Assembly: GCA_016946835.1 (NCBI GenBank)
Contig: JACVTC010000058.1
Span: 52,501-116,500, forward strand
Reading direction: 5' to 3'
Length of the DNA stretch: 64,000 nucleotides
DNA from: Neocallimastix lanati (nom. inval.)
Taxonomy: Eukaryota > Neocallimastigomycota > Neocallimastigomycetes > Neocallimastigales > Neocallimastigaceae
Shown: piece after piece, positions 25,615 to 38,780 of the stretch
How positions within the stretch are numbered: the first letter of the stretch is position 1
Layout of the letters: each line of letters opens with the position of its first letter
Translations under genes and position numbers: made by a program
The notes under the pieces: generated by a model
What the model saw: only the letters and a program-made list of their open reading frames with translations
The model's database searches: none
Told to the model about the DNA's origin: nothing

Positions 25615-28549
25615 TGTTAAAAATATATTTTAATATAAAATTTAATCTATGATTATCCAATATTTTACAAATACAAAATACTCGAAATACTATAAAACGT
25701 GCTTAAATAATAATCCTAATTTTTTTTTATCTCTTTAACAATAAAAAACCTTAATATATATATACGATCATACATACTTAATTATATATATTTATAATAA
25801 TAAATATTAATATATAATAAAGAATATAAAACATCTTTACTTAAACATAATTATAATATTATTTTAATATTGTGTGTCTCTTAATTGTGTGTTTATTAAC
25901 AGATTAAGAGTCTCAATCTCAACCGATTGAGATAGAATGAAAGTTAAGTATTAATAGCTACAGTAATATATATACTTATTTAAGACAAATAAATATAAAT
26001 TCATACTAATTTATTTTTTTTTTTTTTTCATTTATTTTAAATAATAAAAAATAAAATAAAATTAATAATAATATATAAAATAATAATAATTCAGAAAATG
26101 ACAACATTACTTCAAATAATATCAACATCAATAATGAAAACAACATTAACAATACTAGTAATAATACTTTCAATAATAACAATAAAAATAACACTAATAA
26201 TCAAAGTAATATCTATATCAATGATTCATCAATCAATAATAATAAAAAATTAAACAACAATAATATTTGCAACACTAATACAAGAAACTATAGAAATAAT
26301 GAATTTAATGACAATAATATTACCAATAATCTTAATAAAAATAATGATAATATTCCTAATAAAAATACAACTGAAGAATCTAATATGGAAAGTACAATTA
26401 ATTACGTAAATAAATTAAACAATACTAATAACAATAAAATTGAAATATCCCACTATCAACACAATACAACAAACAATAATACAAATAAAAGAAACATTAA
26501 TTATGAAGCAAAAGCATCAAGCAAAAGAATAAAATATAGTGAAAAGAATATATCAAAATTAAATGAAGAAAACAATATATTCAGAGAACCATATAACTTT
26601 AAAGATATATTTAACCTTAAAGATAAAGAGCAATGGATGGAAGCCGTAAATGAAGAATTAAAAAATATGGAAAAGCTAAATGTTTTTCAGATTGTAAATT
26701 CAGTTCCAGAAGGATCTAACGTTATATCATCACGTTGGGTATTTAAATACAAAAGAGACTCCAACGGTAATATAATAAAAAGAAAAGCAAGATTAGTTGC
26801 GAAAGGTTATACGCAGCAGTATGGAATTGATTTCAAGGAAACGTTTGCTCCAACTTTAAAACAAGATACAATAAGGATTATCACAGCAATAGCTGTTCAG
26901 CATAATTTTAATATCGAACAAATAGACATTAACTCTACATACCTTAATGCAGATTTAAAAGAAGATATATATATGAAATCTCCCGAAGGTCATCATTCAT
27001 TCAATAAATGTTTTTGGAAGCTTAAAAAGGCCCTTTATGGCTTAAAGCAAGCTGGAAAAGAATGGAACGAAAAATTGAATAATGAGCTTCTTAAATTAAA
27101 TTTTAGAAGAGCTAAGAGTGAACCTTGCGTTTATATTAAGACAGATAGGAATAATAAAATAATATGCATTTTGTCGGTATACGTAGATGATATATTAATT
27201 GCGGGAACAGATCATGAAATCAAAATTGTAAAAGATTCAATAAAAAGAAAATTTAATATTAAAGATATAGGTAATGTAGAATTCGTTATAGGAATTAAAT
27301 TTAATAAGATCAGAAATGGCTATATTTTACATCAAATAAGATATATTAACGATATATTATTCAAATATGAAATTAATAAACTTACACCATCGAAAAATTT
27401 AATACCAGTTGAAAATAATAAATTGAAATGCATAAAATTTAATGAAACGAAATACCGAAGTGCCATTGGGAACCTATTGTATCTTGCTATTTGTACCCGA
27501 CCTGATATCCTATTTGCTGTGAGCAGAGCAGCAAGAAAATCCAATAACCCTAACTTAGAGGATTGGAATAATGTTCTTAAAATATTCAGATACTTAATGT
27601 ACACAAAAAACTATGGTATAAAAATTGAAAAAGGTATTAACCTTAAGGTTTATGTAGACGCAGATTTCGCTGGAGACTCAATCACAAGAAAATCTACTTC
27701 AGGATTCCTGATGATGATGGGAAGAACGCCAACCAGTTGGTTCTCGAAATTGCAACATTGCGTATCTACCTCAACGGCTGAAGCTGAATATTATAGTTTG
27801 AGCGAATGCGCAAAGCATTCATTATGGTATAAGAATTTATTAAACGAACTTGGAATAAAAATTAATAATGTAAAAATTTTCGTCGACAATAAAGCAACAA
27901 TATATAATAGTGAGAATCAGTCAATTAATCCCAAGTCGAAACACATTGATATTCGGTATCATCATATTAGAGATCTTGTTAATAAAGGATTAATCAAATT
28001 GAATTACATAAACACTAAAGAAAATTTAGCCGACGGATTCACGAAATACTTAAACAATACTTTAATGGATAAATTTAGAATTTCCCTTCTTACTAAAATT
28101 GAATAATATAGTGTAAAATGTGCTATCTTTTTTTTCTTATATATAATAAGTTTTTTTTTAGAAAGCTCTCCAAATCAAATTAAAAGTAGTATAATTTTTC
28201 AAAATCTACCTTCATTTTTTCTTTGTATTAAGTTTTTTTTTTGAAGCTAGATTTTAGGGTGAATGTTAAAAATATATTTTAATATAAAATTTAATCTATG
28301 ATTATCCAATATTTTACAAATACAAAATACTCGAAATACTATAAAACGTGCTTAAATAATAATCCTAATTTTTTTTATCTCTTTAACAATAAAAAACCTT
28401 AATATATATATACGATCATACATACTTAATTATATATATTTATAATAATAAATATTAATATATAATAAAGAATATAAAACATCTTTACTTAAACATAATT
28501 ATAATATTATTTTAATATTGTGTGTCTCTTAATTGTGTGTTTATTAACA
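25615..28549 (+). mobile_element. Ty1/copia LTR retrotransposon fossil
   Basis: The two long terminal repeats, 25615-25901 and 28264-28549, both start TG and end CA and are nearly identical (I see one length difference in a T run). The element is flanked by a CTTTT duplication on both sides, so insertion was recent. Between the LTRs one long frame (visible from 26385 to 28106, with an Asn-rich stretch before it) gives the copia reverse transcriptase (WVFKYKRDSNGN, YVDDILIAG) followed by RNase H (VYVDADFAGD, STSTAEAEYYS). Gag, protease and integrase are not seen, so the element is shorter than a whole copia element and is broken, with about one major loss. Family, LTRs and target-site duplication are clear. 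Confidence 0.95.
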
Positions 28550-29372
<823 letters not shown>

Positions 29373-32300
29373 TTACCAACATTTACCAAATTCAGATTGA
29401 CATCCTTGTGCTTTACTACAGTATTTAGTTGTACTACCACACCAACCTTGTTTACTACAGCATTGACTAGATTTACATGAACCATATCCTTTACCACATC
29501 TTCCACTAACTGGTTTGGATACTTTTATAACTTTAGTAATAACCTTAACTTTTTTGGTTATAGTGGTAATAATTTTAACTTTCTTACTTTTAGTGGTAGT
29601 TTTTGGATTTTTAGTAGTAGTAGTAGTAGTTTTTGGTTTTTTAGTAGTAGTGGTGGTAGTAGTTTTTGATTTTTTAGTAGTTTTTGGTTTTTTAGTGGTA
29701 GTAGTAATAGTAGTAGTTTTTGATTTTTTAGTAGTTGTAGTAGTAGTTTTTGATTTTTTAGTAGTAGTTTTAGTTTTTGGTTTTTTAGTGGTAGTAGTAG
29801 TAGTAGTAGTTTTTGGTTTTTTAGTAGTAGTGGTGGTAGTAGTTTTTGATTTTTTAGTTGTAGTGGTGGTAGTAGTTTTTGATTTTTTAGTAGTAGTGGT
29901 GGTAGTAGTTTTTGATTTTTTAGTAGTAGTGGTGGTAGTAGTTTTTGATTTTTTAGTAGTAGTGGTGGTAGTAGTTTTTGATTTTTTAGTGGTAGTGGTG
30001 GTAGTAGTTTTTGGTTTTTCACTGGTAGTAGTAGTAGTAGTAGTAGTTGTAAATGTTGTTGTGGTAGTAATTGGAATAGTAGTTGTAGAAGTGGTAACAA
30101 CAGTTGGAATAGACGGTAAAGTAGTTGTATTTATAGTTGCTGTAGTAGTAGTAGGAATAATTGTAAATGTAATACTAGTGGAAGTTGGAATTTCAACAGT
30201 ATCCATGGTAGATTGATCATTTGTAGTCTGAGTAGAGGGTTCTTCAGAATTATCAGTTACAGTAGTAGTGGAAGATGGGTCATAGCAAAAGCCGTATTTC
30301 GGCTCACAACCATTATTTATATAACATTTTCTATTCTCAGGGGTTCCATTTCCAACTATTTCTTCAATAATTTCAGTGAATAATGATGTCCAATCATTAT
30401 TAGAACTAGTACGGTAATAGTTAGATGAAACTTTAGTATATCCATCAATATTAGTACATCCATTATTGTTACTACTAGTTTTAACATCTTTATAATTACT
30501 AGAAATTAAATGCATGACCGTATTGATGTAATCTTCATTAACTCCTAAGAATGGTCCCATTCCTTTAACATCGCCAATGCGTTCACCAACTTTAGCAGCT
30601 TCCCTGCCGGCATCCGCTAATTTATTAACATTAATAGTATAAATAATAATTCCCGAATCTTTAATCTCATTGGCCGTATTTATAGCATTAACTCTGGCTT
30701 CACCATCATCTTCTTCTTTATCATCATGTTCTGGAGCACCATCACTAAATAAAATAATGATATTATCTTCTCCATTATTTAATTGAGATAAATAACTTTG
30801 AGCTTCAATTAAACCAACTCTGAAATTAGTATAAGATGAGGAAGTATCCACCTTAATATTGGGTGCAATTTTATTAGATAAGATTTGAATATCAGTAGCA
30901 GATTCAGAGAATAAAGTATAGGCTATTTCAAGATCATCGGGTAATTGTTTAATTAATTCTTTGAGTGCTGAATTTAATTTCTGAATACTCTCACCTCTCA
31001 TACTTGCAGAGTTATCAATGACAAGAACAACATTTGGTTTATTCTTGATGATTACCGATTCTTCGATTATATATTTTTCAACAACATCTGAGAATAATTT
31101 ACTCCAGTTATCATCATTTGAAGTGAGATAATAATCAGAAGAAACTTTCTCATAGTCATCAATATCAGTGCAACCATTAAAGCCACCACTTGTTTTAACA
31201 TTCTTACAATTACTTGAAATTAAATGCATGACCGTATTGATGTAATCTTCATTTACACCAAGCCATTGACCCATACCATAAACATCACCAATTCTATCAC
31301 CAGGTTCAGCAGGTTCATTCTTAGCATCAGCTAATTCATTAACATTAATGGTGTAAATAGTAATTCCAGAATCCTTAACTTTATTGGCAGTATTTATAGC
31401 ATTAGCTCTTGCGACACCATCATCATATTCTTTTTCATTGTGTTCAGGAGCACCATCACTAAATAAAACAATGACCTTTTCTTTTCCATTATTTAATTGT
31501 TCTAAATAGTTTTGAGCCTCAATTAAACCTTCACCGAAGTTAGTATAACTTGAATCGGTATCCACCTTAATATTTGGAACAAACTTGTTAGACATAATTT
31601 GAATATCTGAAGCAGATTCAGCAAATAAAGTATAAGCAATTTCTACATCATCAGGTAAATTATTTACAAAACTCTTTAAAGCGGAATTTAATTTCTTTAT
31701 TCTTTCACCCTTCATACTTGAAGAATTATCAATAGCAAATACAATATTAGCATTAAATGATTTTTTTGTGGAAGTATTTATTTTTTTGGTACAAACACCA
31801 TTATTACAACAATAGCCTTCACCACATGATTCACCATTTTTACTACCACATTGTTGTAATTGGGTTGGTATGACTGGTGTGGTAGTAGTAGGAGTAGAAG
31901 TTGTAGTAGTTGTAGTAGTTGTACTACTTGTAGTTGTAACAAAAGAAACTTTTTCATCAAAACAAAAACCATAATCTGGTTCACAACCATGGGCAATGTT
32001 GCATTTTTCCATGGTTTCATTTCCAACGATTTCTTCAATAATTTCAGTGAATAATGATGTCCAATCATTATTAGAACTAGTACGGTAATAGTTAGATGAA
32101 ACTTTAGTATATCCATCAATATTAGTACATCCATTATTGTTACTACTAGTTTTAACATCTTTATAATTACTAGAAATTAAATGCATGACCGTATTGATGT
32201 AATCTTCATTAACTCCTAAAAATGGTCCCATTCCTTTAACATCGCCAATGCGTTCACCAACTTTAGCAGCTTCCCTGCTGGCATCCGCTAATTTATTAAC

Positions 32301-35273
32301 ATTAATAGTATAAATAATAATTCCCGAATCTTTAATCTCATTGGCCGTATTTATAGCATTAACTCTGGCTTCACCATCATCTTCTTCTTTATCATCATGT
32401 TCTGGAGCACCATCGCTAAATAAAATAATGATATTATCTTCTCCATTATTTAATTGAGATAAATAACTTTGAGCTTCAATTAAACCAACTCTGAAATTAG
32501 TATAAGATGAGGAAGTATCCACCTTAATATTGGGTGCAATTTTATTAGATAAGATTTGAATATCAGTAGCAGATTCAGAGAATAAAGTATAGGCTATTTC
32601 AAGATCATTGGGTAATTGTTTAACTAATTCTTTGAGTGCTGAATTTAATTTTTGAATACTCTCACCTCTCATACTTGCAGAGTTATCAATGACAAGAACA
32701 ACATTTGGTTTATTCTTTATGATTACCGATTCTTCGATTATATATTTTTCAACAACATCTGAGAATAATTTACTCCAGTTACCATCATTTGAAGTGAGAT
32801 AATAATCAGAAGAAACTTTCTCATAGTCATCAATATCAGTGCAACCATTAAAGCCACCACTTGTTTTAACATTCTTACAATTACTTGAAATTAAATGCAT
32901 GACCGTATTGATGTAATCTTCATTTACACCAAACCATTGACCCATACCATAAACATCACCAATTCTATCACCAGGTTCAGCAGGTTCATTCTTAGCATCA
33001 GCTAATTCATTAACATTAATGGTATAAATAGTAATTCCAGAATCCTTAACTTTATTGGCAGTATTTATAGCATTAGCTCTTGCGACACCATCATCATATT
33101 CTTTTTCATTGTGTTCAGGAGCACCATCACTAAATAAAACAATGACCTTTTCTTTTCCATTATTTAATTGTTCTAAATAGTTTTGAGCCTCAATTAAACC
33201 TTCACCGAAGTTAGTATAACTTGAATCGGTATCCACCTTAATATTTGGAACAAACTTGTTAGACATAATTTGAATATCTGAAGCAGATTCAGCAAATAAA
33301 GTATAAGCAATTTCTACATCATCAGGTAAATTATTTACAAAACTCTTTAAAGCGGAATTTAATTTCTTTATTCTTTCACCCTTCATACTTGAAGAATTAT
33401 CAATAGCAAATACAATATTAGCATTAAATGATTTTTTTGTGGAAGTATTTATTTTTTTGGTACAAACACCATTATTACAACAATAGCCTTCACCACATGA
33501 TTCACCATTTTTACTACCACATTGTTGTAATTGGGTTGGTATGACTGGTGTGGTAGTAGTAGGAGTAGGAGTTGTAGTAGTTGTAGTAGTTGTACTACTT
33601 GTAGTTGTAACAAAAGAAACTTTTTCATCAAAACAAAAACCATAATCTGGTTCACAGCCATGGGCAATGTTGCATTTTTCCATGGTTTCATTTCCAACGA
33701 TTTCTTCAATAATTTCAGTGAATAATGATGTCCAATCATTATTAGAACTAGTACGGTAATAGTTAGATGAAACTTTAGTATATCCATCAATATTAGTACA
33801 TCCATTATTGTTACTACTAGTTTTAACATCTTTATAATTACTAGAAATTAAATGCATGACCGTATTGATGTAATCTTCATTAACTCCTAAGAATGGTCCC
33901 ATTCCTTTAACATCGCCAATGCGTTCACCAACTTTAGCAGCTTCCCTGCTGGCATCCGCTAATTTATTAACATTAATAGTATAAATAATAATTCCCGAAT
34001 CTTTAATCTCATTGGCCGTATTTATAGCATTAACTCTGGCTTCACCATCATCTTCTTCTTTATCATCATGTTCTGGAGCACCATCGCTAAATAAAATAAT
34101 GATATTATCTTCTCCATTATTTAATTGAGATAAATAACTTTGAGCTTCAATTAAACCAACTCTGAAATTAGTATAAGATGAGGAAGTATCCACCTTAATA
34201 TTGGGTGCAATTTTATTAGATAAGATTTGAATATCAGTAGCAGATTCAGAGAATAAAGTATAGGCTATTTCAAGATCATTGGGTAATTGTTTAACTAATT
34301 CTTTGAGTGCTGAATTTAATTTTTGAATACTCTCACCTCTCATACTTGCAGAGTTATCAATGACAAGAACAACATTTGGTTTATTCTTTATGATTACCGA
34401 TTCTTTGATTATATATTTTTCAACAACATCTGAGAATAATTTACTCCAGTTATCATCATTTGAAGTGAGATAATAATCAGAAGAAACTTTATCATAGTCA
34501 TCAATATCAGTGCAACCATTAAGGCCACCACTTGTTTTAACATTCTTACAATTACTTGAAATTAAATGCATGACCGTATTGATGTAATCTTCATTTACAC
34601 CAAGCCATTGACCCATACCATAAACATCACCAATTCTATCACCAGGTTCAGCAGGTTCATTCTTAGCATCAGCTAATTCATTAACATTAATAGTGTAAAT
34701 AGTAATTCCAGAATACTTAACTTTATTGGCAGTATTTATAGCATTAGCTCTTGCGACACCATCATCATATTCTTTATCATTGTGTTCAGGAGCACCATCA
34801 CTAAATAAAACAATGACTTTCTCTTTTCCATTATTTAATTGTTCTAAATAGTTTTGAGCCTCAATTAAACCTTCACCGAAGCTAGTATAACTTGAATCGG
34901 TATCCACCTTAATATTTGGAATAAACTTGTTAGACATAATTTGAATATCTGAAGCAGATTCAGCAAATAAAGTATAAGCAATTTCTACATCATCAGGTAA
35001 ATTATTTACAAAACTCTTTAAAGCGGAATTTAATTTCTTTATTCTTTCACCCTTCATACTTGAAGAATTATCAATAGCAAATACAATATTAGCATTAAAT
35101 GACTTTTTTGTAGAAGTATTTATTTTTTTGGTACAAACACCATTATTACAACAATAGCCTTCACCACATGATTCACCATTTTTACTACCACATATTATTT
35201 TTTCAGTTTTACCTAATGTTATTATAGTAAATATTAATAACACAATTTGTGTTAAGAATTTAGAGAGGATCAT
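29373..35273 (-). CDS. Giant secreted VWA / chitin-binding repeat protein (1966 residues)
   Basis: Probably a secreted, wall-attached adhesion-like protein. Order: signal peptide (about 1-24); three tandem units of 557 residues whose Cys-rich starts (CGSKNGESCGEGYCC, hevein/CBM18-like) lie at residues 28, 585 and 1142; a Thr/Lys stalk (about 1715-1905) with about ten KKSKTTTTTT-type repeats; and a C-terminal hevein-type domain (about 1927-1966: CGKGYGSCKSSQCC, QGWCGSTTKYC). Each unit holds two von Willebrand A domains with MIDAS motifs DNSSSMKG and DNSASMRG, plus SDGAPEH. Units 1 and 2 end in a short Cys motif (CNIAHGCEPDYGFC) and a Thr linker; unit 3 ends in a variant (CYINNGCEPKYGFC). Units are nearly identical even at DNA level, including silent positions. 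CBM18 would bind chitin; VWA MIDAS sites bind metal and protein partners. Single uninterrupted frame, no introns seen. Confidence 0.92.
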   Translation of the reverse strand: MILSKFLTQIVLLIFTIITLGKTEKIICGSKNGESCGEGYCCNNGVCTKKINTSTKKSFNANIVFAIDNSSSMKGERIKKLNSALKSFVNNLPDDVEIAYTLFAESASDIQIMSNKFIPNIKVDTDSSYTSFGEGLIEAQNYLEQLNNGKEKVIVLFSDGAPEHNDKEYDDGVARANAINTANKVKYSGITIYTINVNELADAKNEPAEPGDRIGDVYGMGQWLGVNEDYINTVMHLISSNCKNVKTSGGLNGCTDIDDYDKVSSDYYLTSNDDNWSKLFSDVVEKYIIKESVIIKNKPNVVLVIDNSASMRGESIQKLNSALKELVKQLPNDLEIAYTLFSESATDIQILSNKIAPNIKVDTSSSYTNFRVGLIEAQSYLSQLNNGEDNIIILFSDGAPEHDDKEEDDGEARVNAINTANEIKDSGIIIYTINVNKLADASREAAKVGERIGDVKGMGPFLGVNEDYINTVMHLISSNYKDVKTSSNNNGCTNIDGYTKVSSNYYRTSSNNDWTSLFTEIIEEIVGNETMEKCNIAHGCEPDYGFCFDEKVSFVTTTSSTTTTTTTTPTPTTTTPVIPTQLQQCGSKNGESCGEGYCCNNGVCTKKINTSTKKSFNANIVFAIDNSSSMKGERIKKLNSALKSFVNNLPDDVEIAYTLFAESASDIQIMSNKFVPNIKVDTDSSYTNFGEGLIEAQNYLEQLNNGKEKVIVLFSDGAPEHNEKEYDDGVARANAINTANKVKDSGITIYTINVNELADAKNEPAEPGDRIGDVYGMGQWFGVNEDYINTVMHLISSNCKNVKTSGGFNGCTDIDDYEKVSSDYYLTSNDGNWSKLFSDVVEKYIIEESVIIKNKPNVVLVIDNSASMRGESIQKLNSALKELVKQLPNDLEIAYTLFSESATDIQILSNKIAPNIKVDTSSSYTNFRVGLIEAQSYLSQLNNGEDNIIILFSDGAPEHDDKEEDDGEARVNAINTANEIKDSGIIIYTINVNKLADASREAAKVGERIGDVKGMGPFLGVNEDYINTVMHLISSNYKDVKTSSNNNGCTNIDGYTKVSSNYYRTSSNNDWTSLFTEIIEEIVGNETMEKCNIAHGCEPDYGFCFDEKVSFVTTTSSTTTTTTTTSTPTTTTPVIPTQLQQCGSKNGESCGEGYCCNNGVCTKKINTSTKKSFNANIVFAIDNSSSMKGERIKKLNSALKSFVNNLPDDVEIAYTLFAESASDIQIMSNKFVPNIKVDTDSSYTNFGEGLIEAQNYLEQLNNGKEKVIVLFSDGAPEHNEKEYDDGVARANAINTANKVKDSGITIYTINVNELADAKNEPAEPGDRIGDVYGMGQWLGVNEDYINTVMHLISSNCKNVKTSGGFNGCTDIDDYEKVSSDYYLTSNDDNWSKLFSDVVEKYIIEESVIIKNKPNVVLVIDNSASMRGESIQKLNSALKELIKQLPDDLEIAYTLFSESATDIQILSNKIAPNIKVDTSSSYTNFRVGLIEAQSYLSQLNNGEDNIIILFSDGAPEHDDKEEDDGEARVNAINTANEIKDSGIIIYTINVNKLADAGREAAKVGERIGDVKGMGPFLGVNEDYINTVMHLISSNYKDVKTSSNNNGCTNIDGYTKVSSNYYRTSSNNDWTSLFTEIIEEIVGNGTPENRKCYINNGCEPKYGFCYDPSSTTTVTDNSEEPSTQTTNDQSTMDTVEIPTSTSITFTIIPTTTTATINTTTLPSIPTVVTTSTTTIPITTTTTFTTTTTTTTTSEKPKTTTTTTTKKSKTTTTTTTKKSKTTTTTTTKKSKTTTTTTTKKSKTTTTTTTKKSKTTTTTTTKKPKTTTTTTTTKKPKTKTTTKKSKTTTTTTKKSKTTTITTTTKKPKTTKKSKTTTTTTTKKPKTTTTTTKNPKTTTKSKKVKIITTITKKVKVITKVIKVSKPVSGRCGKGYGSCKSSQCCSKQGWCGSTTKYCSKAQGCQSEFGKCW
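30284..35195 (-). repeat. Three tandem 1671-bp coding units
   Basis: Equivalent positions in successive units are exactly 1671 bp apart (e.g. 33829 and 32158; Cys codons of the chitin-binding domain at 35192, 33521 and 31850). Differences are a handful of substitutions per unit, for example Ser/Gly in 'DASREA/DAGREA' and Asp/Glu in 'PEHNDKE/PEHNEKE'. This indicates recent duplication or gene conversion. Confidence 0.9.
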
Positions 35274-35686
35274 TATTGATAATTTTTAATGAGTATAAGC
35301 AAAATTATTTTTTTTTTTTTTTTTTCTAATTAACAAAAAAAATATTTACTATAAATAAATTCAATTTTTTTAATAATATCCAAAATATATATATAATTAT
35401 TTATGTAATATTTTAATGTGAAATTTTCAAATTTTAGAGAATTTATTTTATTTTTATAGTAATTTTTTCTCTCTAAAAAAATTTTTTTTCCATATTTTAA
35501 AATTATATATATATGTAACTAAAAAAACTATATTATATTAACATTAATATAAAATGACTTTATTCAGTTGGATACCAATATGATTCTCGGAAAAGTATAT
35601 TACAGTAATATTATTTTTAAATTAAGTTAATTTAATTAATTTATTAAGAAATATGAAGGAAGCTAAATAATATATTGTTACATATT

Positions 35687-35737
<51 letters not shown>

Positions 35738-36456
35738 ACGTGAAACAATTAAAACATTTAATATTTTAATTAAAAATAATTAAAAATATAAAATTTATAC
35801 AATCAACAATATTGTCAATTTAACATTTATAGTAATATCTATTTGATATTTAATATATAATACAATAATGAAATATATACATTGATATATATTAATAAAA
35901 AAACAATTCTAAAATATTTCATAATTATATTATTATAAATATTATGAATACAATAACTTTAATATATTATTTTTCTCTATGGAAAAAGTAATGTTTTTTT
36001 ATGATTAAAACTTTCTATATTTTATTAAACATAATCATCACTATTTTTTTTTAAAAGAAATGGTAAATTTAATTTTTATTAAATGCTTTTTAAGAAAAAT
36101 AATGTGGAAAATATCATTATTTTTTCTCCAGTTTCATATTGAGGAAGGGGAAACATTAAAAATAAAAAACAATAAATAAAAAAAAAAAAGAAACCATGGC
36201 AATAATTAGAAAAAATGTAAAAATAAAAACACAAAAAAAAAGAATAGAATTGCATATTTTTCAATTATGTGTTACCATATGAAAAACACAAGAGTAACCT
36301 TAAATTTAATTTAGAATAATATTAGTAAAACTCTAATAATTACTTAATGAATTATTTAATCATATTAAATTATTTATTAATAATAATTGGATAATATTCA
36401 ATTCACAATATATAATTTTAATAATTTATTTTATATTTGGTCTATTTTTGAAATAG

Positions 36457-36489
<33 letters not shown>

Positions 36490-36968
36490 CATTAATCCTA
36501 ATTATTAAAATAAATTTACTTTTTTTTTTTTTTTTTTTTTTTGTTTCAATTACTCTTTTATTAATATTTTTTTTTTTTATTTCAATTACTCTTTTATTAA
36601 TAAAGTGTTTTAATAATACATGGTATCTAATTTTTTTTTAAATAATATTATTTAAAAAGAGCAAAAATTAAAAGAACTTTAAATGCTATATGAAAATAGT
36701 AATGAATTATATTCTCATATTTACACAAAATTACTTATTTCTTTTTTATTTATTTAAAGCTAGGCAAATACAATTTTTTTTATGTTTAATATTATTTATA
36801 GATTCTCCACATTTTACATTGTTTCAAATCTCAAATCATATTTTAATTTATTCCGTAAGGAGAAATTTTGATTTTTAATTAATTTCGGAATTCCAGATTA
36901 ATCAAAATAATTTTTTAAAAAAAAGTTTCCGAATAAATTAAAATAATAATAATAAACTAATTTTTATA

Positions 36969-37017
<49 letters not shown>

Positions 37018-37026
37018 AAAATAATA

Positions 37027-37095
37027 GTGTGAGGCATTTCGAAAAATTTTATTTAGAAAAATTTTTTGTAGGCATTTTGAAAAATTTCATTAAAT
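37027..37095 (+). mobile_element. Solo terminal-repeat remnant related to the MULE-type elements
   Basis: GTGTGAGGCATTTCGAAAAA and a second GGCATTTTGAAAAATTTCAT resemble the CATTTCG-rich inverted repeats at 58.70-58.82 kb and 14.28 kb. No matching inverted end was found nearby. Confidence 0.4.
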
Positions 37096-38456
37096 AATAT
37101 AAAAAAAATAATTTTAATAGTTTTTTTTTTTTTTCCTTTATTAGAGAAAAATTATTTCTTATTAAAATAATAATTATTATTTAATCAAATTATAATCAAA
37201 TAATAAAATCGCAGTTATTATTAAATAATAAAGTTAAGATAAAATTAAGACTTTTTTATTACAGCAAAAATCATCAAGAACATTTAATTCCATTTTTGAA
37301 TTTATTATTTAGTAATTAAATAATAAATCCATACTCAAATAAAAGATTTATTATTTTAAATTTTAGAAGATAGAATAAAAATAAATTTTATTTATTAATT
37401 TTATTTTATTTTATTTTTATTTTTATTTTTATTTTTGCTTATCTTTTATTTTTTCCTTATCAGTTTATTATTAATAATATTATATTTTTAGAATATTTAT
37501 AATTTAAAATGATAATTTATATATATATATATATATAAAATAAATTATTGATATACTATCTAAATAAATAAGAAAAAAAATTATTAAATAAAATTTAAAC
37601 TACTATTTTTATGGTTATTTAATACATTTTTTTTTTAAATATATAATAGATATAGATAATAACAACAGAAACAAAGGCAATAACATTAATAACAATAATA
37701 ATATTAATATAAATAAATAAAGCATGTTTTTAAAATATTTTAATTTAAAAAAAAATTTTTTACAATTTATTTTTGACAAAATAATATATATTAGGATAAT
37801 AATTTTATAATCTTAAAATGTATAATTAAAATTTTTATATTGTGGATATTAATATTTTATGTTTATATTAAAAAAAAAAAAAAAAAAGTAAAATAAATTT
37901 AAGGAAAGTTTAAATAAATCTTTGAGTATTTTTTTTTTTAATATTATTACTTTATTATTATTATTAAAGTTAACGATTAAAATTTTAAATAACATGTATT
38001 ATTAGAATTTTATTAAAAATAAAAAATAATAATAAAAAATATATCTTTGGTATAAATAAATATTTATTATTACTTGAGTTTATAATATATCAATAAATTA
38101 TATGGAAAATGTTATTAATAATCGTCTGGGAAGTATAATATTTAATTTATTTTTTCATATTATATATATTTAAAAAAAACAATAAATATAAAAACAGTTG
38201 CTTTATATATATGTATATTAGAATATTTTATTATTATTATTATTTTTTATTATTATTAAAAAAGTTTAAATATTTTCTCATCAAATATCTGAATTTAAAA
38301 AAAAAAAAAATTGAAATGGATATATTAATATTAATGTTACACAAATTGAATAATAAAAATAAATTTATAAAAATTTTACTTCTTTGTTGTTTTTTGAGAT
38401 GTTTATTATTTTTATATTGAAATATTTTAATAAAATAATAACAATAAAATAAAACT

Positions 38457-38520
38457 TTATATTATTATTAAAATTTTATTATTCATATTATTATTATTAT
38501 TATTAATATTATTATTAAAA

Positions 38521-38554
<34 letters not shown>

Positions 38555-38668
38555 ATTATTATTAAAATTTTATTATTATTATTATTATTATTTATTATTA
38601 TTATTAATATTATTATTAAAATTTTATTATTATTATTATTATTATAATTATTAATATTATTATTAAAA

Positions 38669-38702
<34 letters not shown>

Positions 38703-38715
38703 ATTATTATTAAAA

Positions 38716-38750
<35 letters not shown>

Positions 38751-38780
38751 TATTATTATTATTATATTATTATTATTATT
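38457..38780. repeat. Tandem repeat of about 58 bp, five to six copies
   Basis: Units of (ATT)n closed by TAATATTATTATTAAAATTT; the (ATT)n part varies in length. Confidence 0.85.

Noticed and set aside
29515-30216. Plus-strand Val/Phe-rich frame and minus-strand Leu/Gln-rich frame over the Thr/Lys stalk
   Set aside because: Both are out-of-frame shadows of the triplet repeat in the VWA gene.
31860-32054. Ser/Cys-rich 64-residue plus-strand frame (also at 33531)
   Set aside because: It lies antisense to the VWA gene's Thr linker and occurs once per 1671-bp unit only because the unit is duplicated.
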